Source of the DNA: Scortum barcoo
Taxonomy: Eukaryota > Chordata > Actinopteri > Centrarchiformes > Terapontidae
NCBI GenBank assembly: GCA_023238725.1
Contig: CM041554.1
Span: forward strand, 20,260,050 to 20,324,049
Length of the DNA stretch: 64,000 nt
Direction of reading: 5' to 3'
Positions 21,847-34,398 of the stretch are shown here, piece after piece (the stretch's first letter is position 1; each line of letters opens with the position of its first letter). The notes beneath the pieces are model-generated. The model did no database searches, was not told where the DNA came from, and saw nothing but the letters and a program-made list of their open reading frames with translations. The position numbers and the translations under genes were made by a program.

Positions 21847-24800
21847 CTACAATCAAGTGCAGAAAGAGGAAGGGGATTGATCATGAGTGTGACGGCTCAA
21901 AGAGTTCAGTCACTTTTATTACATTTCACGTCTTACATTATGCTGTGAATGCAGAACAGAGAGTGCAAGAGAGGAAGGAGGCAGACAGAGGAGGGGAGAG
22001 GAAGAGAAATGGGCCTGTCCCGGCACTTTGTTACTAGCCGGGCAGTTTGGGAGAGCAGAGGTAAGATACTGTTATCTGTGAATAAAACATGAGCCTATAT
22101 CTCTTTATCAGTCAACAGTCTTCCGTGTCTTCTCTTCTCCCCTCCCTACTGTCAGCGCCGGATCATGAATCCGCCGCACATGATCACACATCAATCTCGT
22201 TTAACACAACATATCATCAGGTTGATGGCTACACAGCTCCCCTCGTCAGCTGGGACGCACCCGTCTCCTGCCCTGCATTAAACCCGGTAATGATCCGAGT
22301 GAATGGCCCCACATCCACTCGGCGCGCTAAACGTGGAACATCATCGCTCAGGTGAAAACCGCCGTGTGGAATTTCCCACATCAAACATTTATCCTTTCCG
22401 TAGTGTTGCTGTTTCTCCGCGCTCATTTTCTACCACTTACTCTACTCTCTCTCCCCTCTCTCTCTCTCTTTCTGCCTCTATTCTTTTTCCTCCCTGAGTG
22501 TATGAGTGTGTGACTCCAGGCAGTCGTTATATGTGTGTGTGTGATGTAGACACCTACAGCCCTACGAAACCCTTTTTAAAAGTTAATGTGCCGGGGCCAG
22601 GATATATGCTGGAGGCGCGACAACCAGAAAATTGCAGCCCCCTCCCCTCCAACCTTCCCCCTCGTCTCTTTCTCTCCCTCCTTCTCTTCCACTCGCGCAC
22701 ACACACGCTGTGTGCTATACCCTCCTGAGTGTATCCCTCGCTGTGAACAAGCCCCGGAGCATGTGTGCTCTCTGTTCCGTGACACACCGCCTTTCAATCA
22801 GACCTCATATCACACACATGCACACACTTACACACACACACACACACTCACACACACAAATGGACGCAAACCGCACAGCCACGCACATGTGGAGGCTGTC
22901 GAGCACGCCCAGGACATGACGAGAGGGTCAGCAAAGCAATAAAGATTGTAGAGCGCTGTCCGAGGTGCTAAATTCACTCAATAATGGGAGCGCTGCCTCT
23001 GTGTTAACCTCCCATTACTAGCACTATCTGGGGGAGGCAGAGAGGGAGGCAGGGGGTGAGGAGGGGGGGGAGACGGGAAGAGGGGAGACCGGAGAGGAGG
23101 CCTGCTCGGGGTGATTGAGAGATGTAGAGGCCCTAGGAAGGTAAGTGGTTCTTTAGTATGTATGCACCGCTCCTCGCTTCCTCCTCTATGCTTTTCCTCG
23201 ACTCCCCCGTGCCTCCCAGGGATTGCTAGATAGGTAGATGGATGGATGACGGGAGGGAGGGAGGGGAGGGGGGTGAAGGGGAGGAGGGGAAGGAAGAGAG
23301 GGAGGGGAAATGAGGGAAGTGTGAGGCATTAGGACACAAACAGATCTGCAGCTGGAGTGTAACGGTGTTCTGGGAGGACACATGAAAATTTCTTTGCCTC
23401 CTTCTGCACCAGAGTCTCACAGACTTTTAACTCCTTTACTTTAGGAACTAATCTCCCTTCAGTGTGTCTCAATCTGTAAACTTCGTTCTCCCTTTACCTG
23501 AGTCTTAAAACTACTTTTTCTTGTCTCTCCCCCTCTCTTTCTCCTCTTCTCCCCCATCCTCTCTATTAATCACTCTCTCATGGTCCTGTGCCCTGTCTGT
23601 ACCTATCAGTCTCTCGTTAGCGAAGGGATCTGTCCAGTAGCTAAACGCGATTAGGCAGCGCTCCAGAGTCGTTCTGATAAACAGATAAATGTGGTTAGCG
23701 CCGAGCTGCCTCCCTAGCTCTGCCGCTGTAAGGGGAGACCATTTCCTGGGCGCAGGGTCTCTTCCCGTAAAGTCAGGCCCACAGAGACGTCAACAGGAAG
23801 GGGAACCTGATCCAGAGCAGAGCCTGGCCCCGTCTGGCAGGGCGGTCACTCATTAGCCGGCCCCAGACCCCCAGCTACACCGCAGCCTCAGCTAAACACC
23901 CTGCAGTCTGGCTGTGCCGGCACTACCCAGCACTCCCTCCTCACTCTGGCTGCCTGACTATTAGCCACAGCGCCGTATGGGAGCTGATTTCAGCTGGACA
24001 CTGGATCATTACCACAACATACAGAGACAGAACAGGCATCGGCAGATATCCTGCTTGTTTCCCAGCCCATCGTGTGTGTGTGTGCCTGTGTTTGTGTGTG
24101 TTTGGGGAAGGAGGGATTCATTAAGATTCCCCTCGAAAAAAGGTGCCCTAGAATGGAATACATTAGATTCAATCAATTTAATCTCAATTCAAATTGACTG
24201 AAGCTTGAAGGAGGTTTTGCCCAGGTAGCCTTGAATGGACATTTGTAGCTTAAGAAGTTGCCAGTGTTTGCCCCTCTCCTGCCCCTCTCTCATGATTGAG
24301 GCCAACAGTTGAGAGAAGTGTGGTCAACAAACTGTTATTACCTCAATAAAGGCACAAATCAATAGAGCCGAAATGAACAACCGGGCCTGCCAGCTACCAC
24401 TGTTCATTTAGAAGAGAAAGAGACACCACGGAGCGAGGGAGCAAGAGGAGGAGAAGAGAAGAGATGGATAGATGGATACAAAGATATTTAGAGAGATACA
24501 GGGGGTTGATAGGCTAAAGACCAGAACTCACCAGGACAAGTCTTGTATCCACCAGACATGACACACGGCGAGGACAAGTGATTTCTCTTTCTTCCTTCTG
24601 CATCTACCTGGGCTCTCCATCTCTGCCTCATGGTGACTTCCCTGCACCAAGTGTGTGTGTGTGTTTGCAAGTGTGTGTGCATGCACAGGTACAGAGAAGT
24701 GTGCATTTCTATGTGTATGTAAGTATGTGTGTGTGCGTGTGTGTGTGCGCGTGTGTGTGTGTGCTGGAAGTAATAAAGTCCACCCGGGGTTGACTTCGAT

Positions 24801-25295
24801 CCACTGACCCAGCAGGAGGTAAGACTGGACAGCTATGATGGATCACCTAACCTGCTTCTGCCTCTCTCTTCCTCTCTCCCCTCAACCTCCTTTCCTCCCT
24901 CTCTCCCTCTTTTCCTCCCTCCATCTATCCCTTTCCTCTCCCACTTTGCCAGTCTAAATGACCTTATAGTCAGTGGAAGGATGAATAGAGTTGCTTGTGC
25001 GTTCGCTATGCAAATAAAGTGTTTGTTTGAGCAGAAAATGACCATGAACATATGATAAAATGTTTATGTGCATACTGCATAGTGTCATGTATAGCTTACT
25101 GTCTGTAGCGCACAGTCATTCCTCTGAATGTGAGGTCACGCTGCCCTTGTGCAGTGTATATCCATATATGCTATGAAACTCTAGAAGTTGTCAATACCTC
25201 TCTGTACCAGTGTTACCAAGACAAATTCCTATAAAATAACTGCATGTGGCAATCGGCATGAGAATGGACACATGAGAGGAGCGGAAGCACTGTAC
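21847..25295 (-). other. ebf1 intron 11 (3449 nt)
   Basis: GT-AG intron. It contains CA repeats near 22824-22858, a G-rich purine run at 23030-23330, and GT repeats near 24650-24765. A relatively repeat-free, GC-moderate block is at 23590-23990. An ATGCAAAT octamer lies at 25008-25015. No coding content was recognised. Confidence 0.9.
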
Positions 25296-25384
25296 CTTGG
25301 GTAATCTCTCTTGGTCTCCGGGGTGTCTGGGGATGACCTTCTGTAACCTCTGGAAGCCGTAGTCTATGGTCGGCTCGTTCAGCG
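25296..25384 (-). CDS. ebf1: ebf1 exon 11 (89 nt): start of the helix-loop-helix region
   Basis: After the split Ala codon it encodes LNEPTIDYGFQRLQKVIPRH then PGDQERLPK (human about 346-375). The YGFQRLQKVIPRHPGD segment is helix 1 and the loop of the atypical, non-basic HLH. One difference from human is visible: GDQE in place of GDPE. Acceptor is gtttag|CG and donor AAG|gtacag. The junction leaves the following exon in phase 0. Confidence 0.95.
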
Positions 25385-25700
25385 CTAAACACAAACAGAA
25401 AGAGACAGGAAAAAAAAAAAAACACCCAACAAAGTTTAACACTTGATTCTCAATAATGAAAACACCTGCTGTTCAAAAGCAACTGGGAGATACCGCAGAG
25501 GGAACGAGCGATTCTCTCCTACGGCAGAAACGACTGAATTAAGGACGGTTTTACACGAATATTTCAACATTAAACTAAACACGTTGAAAATGTGGGTGTT
25601 CTCTATTAAGTCTGGTGTGTGTCTTTGTTTGCCTGTGATGTAATGAATCTCTCTCTGTCGCCTGCTTTTGGTGGTTAATAAAAAGACTGTCAGGAATCAG

Positions 25701-25743
25701 TGTATGTGTGTGTGTGTGTGTGTGAATGTGTGTGTGTGTGTGT
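25701..25743. repeat. (GT)n interrupted microsatellite
   Basis: Two GT runs separated by GAAT, about 40 bp in all. Confidence 0.9.
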
Positions 25744-28700
25744 CCTGTGGTCTTGCGTTGATCAGCGACTAATATAAGCAATTACAGAGTCTGGTTCCAA
25801 TATAACAAAGGCTTGATCGCTCCGGGGAACAAGCTAAACACACACACACTCACACGCATACACATATAGACAGTCTCATACACTCACATGCACACACAAA
25901 CACTCACTCACTCACACACACACACACACACAGAGTCAGATCATCCAGGCAGCAGGGAGAAAGCACTGTCTAGGCATGCTGTGGTCGTGCTACGGTAATT
26001 GAATATGAGAAGATTTACCATGAATATTTAAACATTAGAATAAATACAATGAAGATCTGAGGCTCATAGTACAAACACTTCAGAGGAGGATTGCTGGATA
26101 AGTGCTCTCTCCACATAATTCATTCCTAATGTACTCTCTGTCTCTCTCTCCCCCCTGTCTTTTACCCTCCTCCCCCTCTTGTGTCTCTTTGTGGCTTGCC
26201 TGGGGAGTCAATGCACATACATGGATAACAGTCTTGACTACTTTTCTGGGCTGCAGCCTATAAGATGCTGCTTCTGTACAGAGTTTGTGGCTGCCTATGC
26301 GGCTATGAACATGTGTGTATTTATACTTATACTAAGAAAAAGTGAAAGAAAAAGAGGCACTGTGCGTGAGGATTGCCTGTATGTGTCTGTGCCGTCCGTC
26401 TGTTTCCCCTGTGGGTCGCAGCTTGGACGTTTCCTGAGGGCTGATGCCCTGCTCGCCTCACATCTGAGCAGCCAGGCTGACTAGGCGGCCCCCAGAAAAA
26501 GGCCCCTAGAGGCTATGAGTACAAGCTGTCCTGCTGGACCTCTAGTGACTTCACCACGGCTCCTCCTGAGCTGCTCTCTCGAGCACACGAATCAAAAGAG
26601 AGCACAGGAGCAAAAATCGGCGATGCTCTGTTTTGGCAACACAAACGTATTTGGACAGCTCTCCCAGCGGACCGTTCCAGTAATCCATAAGAGTGAAAGA
26701 AAGGAAAGGTGAATAGCTAGAAGCAAAGACAGTGCAGAGGAGAAAAAACGGAGCTGTAGAGATGCCAGAGGCAGGCTCAACTTCTGAAGAATGACACACA
26801 TTACAGGCCAGCTGGTCCACTGATAAAATAAGCCAAAACAATGAGATGATCACATGCAACAAATAAAGTATGAATTATTTCTGAGGACAAATATTTGACA
26901 TTACTTCCCTATTCTCTGATCTCTCTAAAGCCTTAAGGAGGATTTGCCCTGGATTAGGCCCGCAGTCTGAGGAGGGGATTGTTCCGACAACATCCTCTCT
27001 TTCGTCTCAAAGGCTTTTGTTTTTATGATGAATTTTTTATCAGTTCTCCACAATGTGCCAAATGAGCCTCGAGTGAACAATAGCATAAAAACCCCAAGAC
27101 ATACACAGATACCCCCTATTACAAATAAAGAGACAATTTTGGTAATTGAGAGAGGAAGTGATATTGTCTCTGCTCGTTTTCAAGGACCATAAACCAGAAG
27201 AGGAGTATGTGGGGGACAATGCGCACCACTAACTACCTGGCGATGTCTCTTTGGGGATTATTTTGGCGGTTTATGCTCTTATATCTATGCTCAATATCTC
27301 ACATTTCACAACAGGAATTAGTGCTGGAAGAAAAAGAAAAAGGAAAAAAAACCCTCTCTTGCCTCGAAAGAGAAGTGGTGCGCCAGCACACTGCAGGATT
27401 CAAAGCACACTCTCCTATACAGGTATATTTATAATCCTTAGCTGTCGCTCTCCAGAAGAGCAAATCAAAGCCAGTAAAACATAACTGCCATAAATAAATG
27501 AATAGATGAGCAACAGCCCTGGACTGGAGGGATTCACCTAGCAATCACCCACATCAGATCAGATCAATGCTCATGGAAATTTCATGAAGCCTAGAATCCA
27601 CACCGCTTCATATTTCACTATAATAACCCACAGAGCCGCAGGGGGAGTGTGTATGAAGGGGTGAGGGGGTAGGAGAAGGAGGAGAGGACGCTAGGGTGAA
27701 GGGGTGCTAGAGGTATGAGCTTTGGGAGAGGAATAAAAGGGGAGAGGTGTTTGGGGCGCAAAGAGTCAGAGGTTTTTGGAGGGGTGTGAGGGATAATTGA
27801 GAGGTCAGTACTGTGGATTCGCCCAGGAAACACAGGAGAGGAGGAGGAGGGGAAGCTACAGTAAGTGTCCGGCAAGCCCCGTCTTCTCCTCCTGTGTCAC
27901 AACACTGTATGTGTGTGTGTTTGTTGGGGTGGGAGGGGTAGTGTACTTGCAGGGTTAGATAATTGGCTCTGAGGCTTGATGTTAACACCTTAACAGGCCC
28001 TCAGACAGTGGGTAAGGAGCTGATCATATCACAACCCTGTTTCTCTCTCCTTCTCACTCTCCACTCCTTCGTCTCCCCCCTCTCTCCTTCACATCCCTCC
28101 CTCTCTCCCTCTCTCCCTCCCGCCCCCGTTCCCTCCCCTCTGCAGTCTCCAGTGCTCAGGTGTGATCTCATAAGCGCTGCCTTGCGATCGATGCCGCCAG
28201 TGGCAGGGGGTTCAATAGCCCTGAATTACGGCTTCATTTCTCCCCCCCTCTCACACAGATGAGAGCTGGCCCCCCTCCTCACCACCACACACACACACAA
28301 ACGCACATATATATACAACACCCCAACTGACTACTCACAATCCAGATCAATACCTTACAATCTAATTTTTATCCATTTTTCCATAAACCCAGAGATTGCG
28401 TTTATTTGCAGAATCCGACAAGCTAAATAAAGCATCGCTTGAACATGTCAGGGAGACTAATGCATGGCTGGAAATTCATACACAGAAAACAGATGAGTGG
28501 AGCTCTTTGCTCCTAAAGAAAGGGAGAGGCTGAGGCTGCGGGAGGAGAAGAGGCAGGAGAGGATGGAGGGGGTGGAGGGGGTTGGGGGCGGAGTGCTAAG
28601 AGATTCTACAAATCAATGGAGGTGTGGATGCTACTACAAGCTAAGCTCTAATTATCTGCTGCAAAAAGTGCATGTCGACAGTTAACAATACCTGACAGCA

Positions 28701-31394
28701 CGGATCCTCAGTGGGAGAATGTAAATCCAGAAAATCTGGAGGAAAAGTGAGCGCTTGAATTAAGATATAAGAAAATGTAAGAAAACCATTCCCTCGGTGA
28801 ACGCTGCTCATTTCAGCAGGGCATAAAATAATCTACGTTCGAAATTCATTTACATCATCATCATGGACCAGATGCTGCTGTAATAAGACCGGCGCATGCT
28901 AAAGAGGGAAGACAAGCCACATGGTGCAGAAAATTAATCTCAATCTCAAACGGAGGTGTGAATTTCCTCACTGTTCAGACTGTGCGCAGTAAACGTGAAT
29001 GTGTGCAGCTATCTCAGCTGGCCCCGTCTCCAGCTGGAGACCGGCCGTTTTAATCAACAGCAGGCCTCCACCCAAGCTCAATAAAAGGGAGCATTCACAA
29101 ATAGGAGTGCGGCGAGTAATTGACCAGCTCGTGGTTGCACCTCACTTTTATTGCCAGATGACTACATGCTGCATTTGTGTGTCTGTGATGTGCGGACGTG
29201 CTCATGCGTGAATGTAGGTGTATCACATGTGCATATGAATGTAGAGGACATCTGCAAGTCTCTGTTAACTTTGCTTCTGTGGGGAAATACACAATGTTTT
29301 TTCTCTCACTCATTCTCCTACAAATTGCAACAACACCATGATATCAACACAATCAGCATCAGATATATTACTAATTTGAAGCGCTCGGGCGCCATCAGAG
29401 CTAAACAATCTTTCTCAGTGTGTCTGACAAGCAGGTTTCATCACTGTGTGGAACAGCTTAATTAGAGAGAGAGAAAAAAAAAGAAAATTGAAACTTTACA
29501 GTGTGCATTTTTGTTTTCCGCACTTACTGTGGCATCATCTGTGTCTCACTCCAGTGTCTGTTGTGTATGAAATGACAGACAACTGACAGTCCTTCCCCCA
29601 CTCCACTAAAACTAATTTGGAGCAGAGAGGCAGAGAGAGATGGAAAGAAATGTCAGCAGCATCCCGGCTGGTTTAAATTCTGTTCTTGACTTTTGTCTTT
29701 TCTCTTGCTGTTCACTGCAACTGAGTGATGTTTCCTACACACCTAATCTGCACTCAGCCCTGAAAAACTACCCCTAATGTTTGTGCGTGCGTGTGTGCAG
29801 ATGTGTGTCATTGTGCATGGTGCTGGCCTTAATGTGAGCCAGCAGAGCCTTTTAATATCAGCAGAAGCTGTAGAGGAAGCACTAAGCAGACAAGGCTGCA
29901 TACTGAGGAGGGAGGGATTGCCTTTTGAACGACAAGGGTGATTCATCAACTCCCCCCAATTTATGGCCAGTACCCCTGTGTGTCTCACACACACACACAC
30001 ACACACACAGGACCTAGTGGCAGAGAGTATTATTGCTCTATATTGTGTGGAGAAAAGAAAAGAGAGAGCTTCTCTGATGAATGTTACAAAGACAGCAATC
30101 CAGTAAAAGGTGATACACAACCAAACATGGAGATGCATTTGTACAAGGGAGAGAGAGGGGAGTAAGAGGGGGGTGGGCAATGACCTGATAATGAGAGAAA
30201 GAGAGAGAGGGAGAGGAGAGAGAGATTAGGCAGAGCTCTCAGCCCCAGAGGTGGGTAAGGCAGAGGGCAGAGAGAGGAACAGAAGGGGGATAAGGGGATA
30301 AAAGACAGAAGAAGAGCATAGAATGAAAAAAAAAACATTCTTTTATTCTTATCAGTGGAGAGCTTAATTGCCTTTGATGAGTCTAATTGGAGCTTTCTGA
30401 AGTCTAATGGCAGAGGAGTCCTCAGAGACGGCAGAGGACACATTACTGTAATAGCTTCTCTCTCCGAATCTCCTTTGCACCAAAAGTCCCCTGCTCGTCT
30501 TCTCCGTCCTGAACTATAGTTAAAATTTTTCCATTCAGCGACGGGTGGTTGAAGAGTATCAATGAACACGGAAAGGTGGGAAGAGGGGAATAAACCTATA
30601 GATGCTTTATGTGTGTGTGTGTGTGTGTATGTTGGGTATATTTGCAAAGTAGCAGTAGCAGCAGTATTGGGTATGTGTTGACTTAATTAGGTCTGTGAGC
30701 TGCTCGCTTTCCTCTCCTCAGCTGAAGTTGATTAGCAATGCCAGCTGTCCCCAATGTAATTCAGCATGTGCATGTGTGTGTGTGTGTGTGATCGTGCGTG
30801 CACCAGTAATATATGAGTGTATGCATGTCTGCGAGTGTGGCGTTGTGTTTATGTGTGTGTGTATGCGCTAGCTGCCAGCTGCCACGCAGCGCTGCCAATC
30901 CTCCATGATTAGTACCCACTGGCAACTGGGCTCAAACTGGTGCCAAACAGACCCAGGAGGGCAACATGGCCCATGGTAATCCTCCATCCCTCTCTCCTAT
31001 CCCTCTCCTCTCTTCCCTTCCTCATCCACCACTCTCCACTCTCATCACTTGCTTTTTTTTTTCCTCCAAATTTTGCTCATCCCCTCGCCGTTCCCTGCCT
31101 CTCGTTCAAGATACCGAATGTGAGAGAACGTGAAATAACAAAAAGGGCTGATAAAGGAGCTATGGGAGAAGTACAAACACCCGCTGAGTAAGGGTACGGA
31201 GCAGTGGCTGAAGTGAAGTGTGTGAGGAGTAGAACTGGGATCTATGCCTCGACACGGTTGACTGTGTCACCATGAAGGTGCCAGCGCTTGGCAAGCAGCA
31301 TCACAGTGTATGTGTTCAGCTCCCAGTGGATGACCTCTTGCTACCTCTCACCTGTTGAGATTCTTCTATGTGCCTCCACTGAAGCCAAGAGGCA

Positions 31395-31400
<6 letters not shown>

Positions 31401-31433
<33 letters not shown>
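31401..31433. repeat. (GA)n microsatellite
   Basis: About 16 GA units followed by shorter interrupted runs. Confidence 0.9.
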
Positions 31434-31441
<8 letters not shown>

Positions 31442-31996
31442 AAGGATGAATTCAAAGAAGCAAGTTTTGAATAAGTGAATGTGACAAGGGGAAAGAGTGG
31501 AGGGCTGAAAAGAGATAGGGCATTTATGCATACGGTTCCCACATGTCTGGCACATTAAAAGGCTGTGCACACACATGCGCACACCTACACACACACAACT
31601 CTATGGATTTGGCAGAGTGCGTGCTATTGGACAGCTCTGGCATGGCAAAGGCTGCCCACCCATCTGCCCTCTGTCTTAGTAATGCAGTTACTTGTCAACG
31701 TGCATGTGGAGCTTGGAGTACGTTCACACACACGTATAAACAAACGCAGGCAGCCTATCGCAGCCTTTTCCCGTAAGTACACAAACACAGAGTCATAATT
31801 ATGATCCGTGGACATGGATTCCATCCGTGTGCAGTAATTAGGACACGCACAAAATGCAGAAAATGCATGGCGGTGATGTGACGCACATGCTCTCCCTCAG
31901 TTGTGATTTTGTCAAATGTTGGCAATTCCAGCCGAGGCTTACTGCCTAAGTCTATCAGTGGTTGAGATTACAGGCAGATTTATGTGATTCACAATC

Positions 31997-32006
31997 TCCC
32001 AGGGGA
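31997..32006. promoter_or_regulatory. Perfect EBF palindrome TCCCAGGGGA (intron 10)
   Basis: Exact match to the TCCCNNGGGA consensus bound by EBF dimers. An 8-base-specified palindrome is expected about once in 65 kb of random sequence, so autoregulation is a hypothesis only. Confidence 0.25.
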
Positions 32007-32600
32007 CCTGTGGCCTCGCGTTGGTTAATCACTGCTTCACATTCACTCTCTCTGCCGCTCTTTTCACCACACGGTCATAACTCTGCACCGATACGCTTCT
32101 TGTGTAACTCTCCAGCTATTCATGCCCCTGTGCTCGCCGTCGAAGATTGCACTTTCCTCGTGGGCCTCTCCCCTTTTGAATCACACCTTCGACAGGGTTA
32201 AATCTCAATAATCCCACTAATCAAAAGGTTAAACCTCCCCCTGACCTTCACCTGCTTCATAAAAGAGGGCAAACACTTTCCGCCTCAGATCAGGAGGTTT
32301 TTTCACTGAATTATTGAGTCTTGTTATTGAATTTTAAATTGTTTAGCGTGCACATTTTTCTCCAGAAACATAGTAGACAAAACTACAGCTTATGAACTGT
32401 ACCAGGTTATTTTAGCAGATGTTGCAAATTTACATCCCCAATAAAAGTCAAGGTTTTTTTTATATAATTATAGTTTGTTCCACATTTCTTGTGAAGCAAG
32501 TTTATAGAAAATGAGAGAATCTAAAAGAAAGCTACATGAGAAATGCCATAGATTGCATTGGAAATTAATGTCATTAGTGTCACAAGGGTGTAGGTGGTAC

Positions 32601-32727
32601 CTGTGTAGATGAAGCGTCCAGGTGTGCCTTTGCAGAACTGTTTGGACTTGTAGGACAGCGTGACCTCCACCACCCCGGGGATGTGTCTAGGTGGAGTTTG
32701 CACGCGGATGGCATGGGGGGTGATCAG
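32601..32727 (-). CDS. ebf1: ebf1 exon 10 (127 nt): IPT/TIG domain, second half
   Basis: It encodes LITPHAIRVQTPPRHIPGVV, then EVTLSYKSKQFCKGTPGRFI, then YT and one base of Ala (human about 304-346), with no visible difference from human EBF1. It closes the IPT/TIG fold. Acceptor ccatag|CTG and donor CAG|gtacca are standard. The next exon is 7.2 kb downstream. Confidence 0.95.
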
Positions 32728-34267
32728 CTATGGAGAGCCGGAGAGGGCAGAAAGATTAATGCGACGAAACTTCATATCTAAACATGCGCTCGAGGGGGCT
32801 GTTCTCGGCTCGCCTCGGACCTTTCCTCCGCAGCTTTTGACTTTCTTTCTTTGTATAATCAGCCTGAAAATGATGCGTTAGCGCTGAAACCCTCAGGTGG
32901 CCTCGTAGCCTGAGGCAATGTCACTGTGAGGCTTAGGATGGTTATCAGTGCTGACACGGGCTCTGTAAGGGGGGTTCAAAAGCAGTTATCTGTTTATGAA
33001 TAAAACACACGTTCCTCTGCATACTGTTACACAGTAAAAGTAAACGTATAATATGCTCGTCTCCGCTGCCCCCATCTCTGAGTCTGTCAGCTGGGGGTGT
33101 CTAGCTGCCGTTAGCCACATTAAAGCAGCACTGTGTCTTAAACAGGCTCACTTAGTGTGGTTGATGAGCCCACTCGCCATGTATGTCTGTGTGTGCACGC
33201 TGAAGGGTCTTTGAAGGAAAACGGTATCAAGACAAAACACAGATGAGACCTCACTGAGTGCTCGTTTTCTGCACGCTATAGTGAACTAGCACTCAAAGCT
33301 AGCAGCGCTCAAAAACTATCAATTGCTGCTGCCAGCGCCTCGTGTATGTGCACACGTGTGTGTATGTGTGTGTTGTTATAACTGTCCCTTTCATTGCTCA
33401 CTTAGCTACGCTTTCATTCTACCACTGTCTGGCCCCACTCACCTCTCAGCGAGATAATATAAGAGCTTTTTATAGAATTATTCCTTTACTAAAGAGAAAG
33501 CTGTTTAGCTGTGCCGCTCGCTGACCTTCAATTTCACACATACACTACATTTACATTTTAGTCATGTGACAGATGCTCCTTACAAAGAGATCCACGCTGC
33601 ATGCGGGGAACATATTCCTAGAAGCCAGATAACTAACATAATAAAAGACAGGAAGGGAGCTGATGACAAAAATAAGAACACCTACAGAGAGAAATGAGAA
33701 GGCAGGCTGTTCAGATTGTGAAATATTTTTGATATGGGTTTACAGCAGGGGTGCAATTAGTGCTCATTGTTACTATTAATTAAGCTATCTTTTCAGTTAC
33801 CTGATTTTAGTCTAGAAAAGATTAAAAATAATTAGAATGATACCTAGTAAGTAGGAAGCCAAGGTGACCAACGATGAAAAGCTTCACACTTGAAAGACTG
33901 AAACCAGCTAATGTTTGGTATTTTACTTGAAATGACTCAAGATCTCAATCATAAATACAGCAATTATAATAAAGTAGCTAATGGATTTAGCACTAGTTTT
34001 CTGGAGTGGTTCTTAAATTGGGGGTCAACAACCCTAAGAGATCCTGATATGCTGATGATTAAAACTTGTGCCCACACCAAGACCATTACCTGTGGCAAAG
34101 GGGTGTAAACTGCATAAACTGCGAGTAAACTCGCTGCATTTTATATTTTATAAATTGGCCCTGAGTCAAAAAGCTTGGGAGGGATTGGTTTATGGTAGAG
34201 AGGCTGCTGTTTAATATTTCATGGTCATGACACAGTTGTTCTCTCAGGAGACCAGATGGTGACTAAC
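32728..34267 (-). other. ebf1 intron 9 (1540 nt)
   Basis: GT-AG intron inside the IPT/TIG coding region. It contains a short segment (33547-33600) resembling the end of a teleost interspersed repeat, and otherwise ordinary AT-rich sequence. Confidence 0.9.
33547..33600. repeat. Possible fragment of a teleost repeat of the ACATTTACATTTAGTCA type
   Basis: ACATTTACATTTTAGTCATG followed by ACAGATGCTCCTTACAAAG resembles the widespread teleost motif that reads ACATTTACATTTAGTCATTT then AGCAGACGCTTTTATCC. Only about 50 bases are comparable and several differ. Confidence 0.4.
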
Positions 34268-34398
34268 CTCGCTCCAGACCAGCATGGTTCCGAAGATGAC
34301 CTGCAGGCCGTCAAAGAAGTTGTCCCCGATGATGATGACAGTAGCGCCCCCTGTGGTCCAGCCTTCGCTGGGGCTGATGGCTTTGATGCTGGGGGTTG
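34268..34398 (-). CDS. ebf1: ebf1 exon 9 (131 nt): IPT/TIG domain, first half
   Basis: The exon completes Ala and encodes TPSIKAISPSEGWTTGGATV, then IIIGDNFFDGLQVIFGTMLV, then WSE (human about 260-303). The ISPSEGWTTGGATVIIIGDNF run is the typical IPT/TIG start, as in Rel and plexin-type folds. Family knowledge: the domain contributes to EBF dimerisation. One substitution from human is seen, TPSIKA for TPCIKA. Acceptor is ttcag|CA and donor GAG|gttagt. Confidence 0.95.

Larger units (their letters stand above)
25385..32600 (-). other. ebf1 intron 10 (7216 nt)
   Basis: GT-AG intron with CA/GT repeats near 25701, 25838-25931, 29986 and 30610, a GA array at 31401-31433, and repeat-free AT-rich blocks at 28340-28480 and 28640-28990. 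A perfect EBF-type palindrome TCCCAGGGGA lies at 31997-32006. No exon or RNA gene was recognised. Confidence 0.9.

Noticed and set aside
30084..30647. Open frame of 187 codons on the minus strand
   Set aside because: It begins in a GT array and includes Leu/Ser-rich translation of GA repeats within intron 10. No recognisable domain.
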